Shown: in pieces, positions 49,005 to 50,901 of the stretch
Numbering within the stretch: position 1 is the stretch's first letter
How the letters are laid out: each line of letters opens with the position of its first letter
Assembly (NCBI RefSeq): GCF_963575615.1
Contig: NZ_CAUYTL010000026.1
Location: 1-50,901, forward strand
Length of the DNA stretch: 50,901 nt
Source: Listeria_A hofi
Lineage (GTDB): Bacteria; Bacillota; Bacilli; Lactobacillales; Listeriaceae
Direction: 5' to 3'
Made by a program: the position numbers and the translations under genes
The notes under the pieces: model-generated
Told to the model about the DNA's origin: nothing
What the model saw: only the letters and a program-made list of their open reading frames with translations
Databases searched by the model: none

Positions 49005-49571
49005 ATGGGGATGTTTGATTTCTTTACGAAGAAAACATTAGATTTGGGTGAAGTTGACTATAGTAAGCTGATAGAGATTTCAAGGATTTTAAGTAATGAC
49101 AATAGAGCATTAGTTGATGATGCTACTTTGATGGCGGATGATTATGAAAAATTTCAGCAAGCGCATAAAAAATGGTGTTCGGAAATGTGGGAAGACTCAT
49201 TAGATAGACATAATGCGCGATTGTTAATTGCTGCGTACTGGTTTGTTGGTTATGAAACAGCGCATCGGTTTGGGGCTTACATTGATTGGAAAGAAGAGAC
49301 CGAAGATATCTTGTGGCAACTTAAAAGCGCGATTGATAGCTTAGGTTATTCACTTCATCTCAATAAAATTGTTTTTACAGGGGAAGAATTTACTGATGAG
49401 GCGTTGGATAAGATAAATGCGTATTTTTTGGTGGAAGGCTATACGTTAGTAACGCTTGATACGGATAGTGATTGTTATCATCTTTTTATTGTTCCTAATG
49501 AGAAACTGGATAGGTTGATTTATTTGGGACAGTCGATTGGTTATACGTTTTTCTATAATTATAAGAATTAA
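49005..49571 (+). CDS. DUF6630-like cytosolic protein
   Basis: A 188-aa protein (FGAYIDWKEETEDILWQLKS; LNKIVFTGEEFTDEALDKIN; VTLDTDSDCYHLFIVPNEKL) that resembles DUF6630 proteins, which have no known function. ATG 49005 has GGGGG 6 nt upstream. Probably transcribed from its own or read-through promoter after the rpsI terminator. Family call is from memory and uncertain. Confidence 0.55.
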   Translation: MGMFDFFTKKTLDLGEVDYSKLIEISRILSNDNRALVDDATLMADDYEKFQQAHKKWCSEMWEDSLDRHNARLLIAAYWFVGYETAHRFGAYIDWKEETEDILWQLKSAIDSLGYSLHLNKIVFTGEEFTDEALDKINAYFLVEGYTLVTLDTDSDCYHLFIVPNEKLDRLIYLGQSIGYTFFYNYKN

Positions 49572-49685
49572 GTTTTGCAGGAAATGAAAAATGGTGATTG
49601 ATGCTATTGATTTTTTCTAGTATTATTAGTAGAATAACCATGTTTTTATGAAAGTAACAGAGTTTAGTGAAATGGAGATTGAATC

Positions 49686-50663
49686 ATGTCAACTAATTTT
49701 TGGGCAGAGTTGCCGAAGCCTTTTTTTGTTTTAGCACCGATGGAAGATGTGACGGATGTTGTTTTTCGCCATGTTGTGAAAACAGCGGCTGCCCCTGATG
49801 TATTTTTTACTGAGTTTACGAATTCGGATAGTTATTGTCATCCTGATGGTATCGAGAGCGTGAGAGGACGTTTAGTTTTTACGGAGGATGAACAACCGAT
49901 TGTGGCTCATATTTGGGGTGATAAGCCTGAATTTTTCCGAGAGATGAGCATTGGCATGGCTGAAATGGGTTTTAAAGGTATTGATATTAATATGGGGTGC
50001 CCTGTTCCGAATGTGGCTAGACGTGGCAAAGGTAGTGGGTTGATTCTACGGCCAGAAGTGGCGGCTGAATTGATTGAAGCAGCCAAGGCAGGGGGCATAC
50101 CGGTGAGTGTGAAAACACGGATTGGTTATGAAGCGTTGGAAGAATTGGAGAGCTGGATTACTCATTTACTGAAGCAAGATATTGCAAATTTATCTGTTCA
50201 TCTGCGCACGCGTAAAGAGATGAGTAAGGTCGATGCGCATTGGGAAGTAATTCCTCAGATTATGGCGATTCGAGATCGTGTTGCCCCTAAAACGTTGATT
50301 ACAATTAATGGGGATATTCCAGATCGTGAAAAAGGATTGGAACTTGCTGAAAAATATAGTGTAGACGGCATTATGATTGGGCGAGGTATTTTTAAAAATC
50401 CGTTTGCATTTGAAAAAGAGAAGGAAGAACACACAGCGCAGGAACTGCTCGGATTATTGGAATTGCAATTAGATTTGCAAGATGAATTTGCTGAGCAGGT
50501 TCCACGCTCCATTGCTGGGTTACATCGATTCTTTAAGGTTTATGTTAAAGGTTTTCCGGGTGCCAATGATCTTAGAATTAGGTTAATGGACACAAAATCT
50601 ACCGAAGAAGCGAGACGAGTATTGGCCAATTTTCAAAAGCAGCATGCGCTTGATGAAACTTAA
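49686..50663 (+). CDS. tRNA-dihydrouridine synthase (Dus family)
   Basis: A 325-aa FMN enzyme that reduces uridines in tRNA D-loops. It has the N-terminal FVLAPMEDVTDVVFRHVV, the catalytic-cysteine loop INMGCPVPNVARRGKGSGLI, VSVKTRIGY, TINGDIPD and IMIGRGIFKNPFAF phosphate-binding motifs of a TIM barrel, and a short helical C-terminal domain. The pattern is closer to DusC/DusA-like stand-alone enzymes than to the DusB encoded with lysS. Host gene. Confidence 0.93.
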   Translation: MSTNFWAELPKPFFVLAPMEDVTDVVFRHVVKTAAAPDVFFTEFTNSDSYCHPDGIESVRGRLVFTEDEQPIVAHIWGDKPEFFREMSIGMAEMGFKGIDINMGCPVPNVARRGKGSGLILRPEVAAELIEAAKAGGIPVSVKTRIGYEALEELESWITHLLKQDIANLSVHLRTRKEMSKVDAHWEVIPQIMAIRDRVAPKTLITINGDIPDREKGLELAEKYSVDGIMIGRGIFKNPFAFEKEKEEHTAQELLGLLELQLDLQDEFAEQVPRSIAGLHRFFKVYVKGFPGANDLRIRLMDTKSTEEARRVLANFQKQHALDET

Positions 50664-50686
50664 CGAAAATTAGATAAGAAGAAAAA

Positions 50687-50901
50687 GGGTTTGTCAAGAA
50701 AAGTGTGTAATTAAGAAATAGAAATGTAATGTGACACACGGTCCTTGAGAGAATCCAAAACAAGGAGCTGGTTCATGACGAGCGACCAGTTTTGAACATG
50801 TCCCTCTGCCCATTTCGTATGGAATTCTTTTACGCGTAAATAAAGGACTTTTAGTAAGGCGTTTTCCTGCGGGAAGGCGCCTTTCTTCGTGACTTTTCGA
50901 A
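50687..50901 (-). mobile_element. IS256-family element, right portion (cut by window)
   Basis: From about GGGTTTGTCAAGAAAAGTGT (50687-50706), a likely terminal inverted repeat, to the window edge, the sequence belongs to a transposase gene read on the minus strand. It begins 24 bp after the dus stop codon. The other end and target duplication lie outside. Confidence 0.75.
50711..50899 (-). CDS. IS256-family transposase, C-terminal part
   Basis: The minus strand encodes 62 residues and a stop: KKGAFPQENALLKVLYLRVK, then WAEGHVQNWSLVMNQLLVLD. The 'GAFP.E.ALLKVLYL ... NW.LVxNQL' pattern is the C-terminus of IS256-type (mutator-like, DDE) transposases. The 5' part, including the catalytic DDE, is outside the window, so integrity cannot be judged. 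Confidence 0.8.
   Translation of the reverse strand, partial: RKVTKKGAFPQENALLKVLYLRVKEFHTKWAEGHVQNWSLVMNQLLVLDSLKDRVSHYISIS

Overview
The window is a Gram-positive (low-GC Firmicutes) chromosome segment carrying a complete temperate siphophage genome. I infer Listeriaceae: the phage has the head, tail and lysis gene order of Listeria A118/PSA-type prophages, Shine-Dalgarno sites are strong AGGAGG types, and the right flank has the Firmicute order ecfA1-ecfA2-ecfT-truA-rplM-rpsI. The species cannot be fixed from sequence alone.

Layout. 1-203: tRNA-Asn(GTT) and tRNA-Thr(GGT), the end of an rRNA/tRNA operon. 157-42060: a prophage of about 41.9 kb integrated into the 3' half of tRNA-Thr and bounded by a 49-bp perfect direct repeat (attL 157-205, attR 42012-42060). 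Its modules are: leftward lysogeny genes (integrase, PH-domain protein, ImmA-like peptidase, CI-like repressor; 280-2882); a divergent switch region; rightward early regulators and tiny membrane proteins (3043-5994); a recombination/replication block (Sak4-like ATPase, DUF669 SSB-like protein, DnaD-like initiator containing an origin-like repeat cluster, helicase loader, DnaB helicase; 5997-10236); a long run of small accessory genes (10288-16394); a late regulator (16477); packaging, head and tail genes (17523-36026); holin and amidase endolysin (36074-37374); and an accessory 'moron' region (37430-41780).

The moron region is the most interesting part. Behind a strong terminator and its own extended -10 promoter lies a type VII secretion (LXG-like) polymorphic-toxin cassette: two small WXG/Lap-like partner genes, a 470-aa toxin with an unassigned C-terminal domain, an overlapping candidate immunity gene and a second orphan-immunity-like gene. 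Next comes a separately promoted pair: a 60-aa protein and a ClpP-fold SDH-type serine protease that appears to start at an AUU codon.

Other standout features: a CCC-TGA +1 programmed-frameshift site at the end of the major tail protein gene, which would append about 250 residues of FnIII/Ig-like domains; paired 20-bp repeats near both prophage ends that look like integrase arm sites; and an insertion that separates the tRNA genes from a 5S rRNA gene, with a prophage terminator after the tRNA and a consensus promoter at the prophage's right end pointing at the 5S gene.

Right flank, 42077-50901: 5S rRNA, an HTH_42 (AlkZ-like) protein, an acetamidase/formamidase on the minus strand, the ECF energy-coupling module, truA, rplM-rpsI with a long leader, a DUF6630-like protein, a tRNA-dihydrouridine synthase, and the 3' end of an IS256-family element cut by the window edge.
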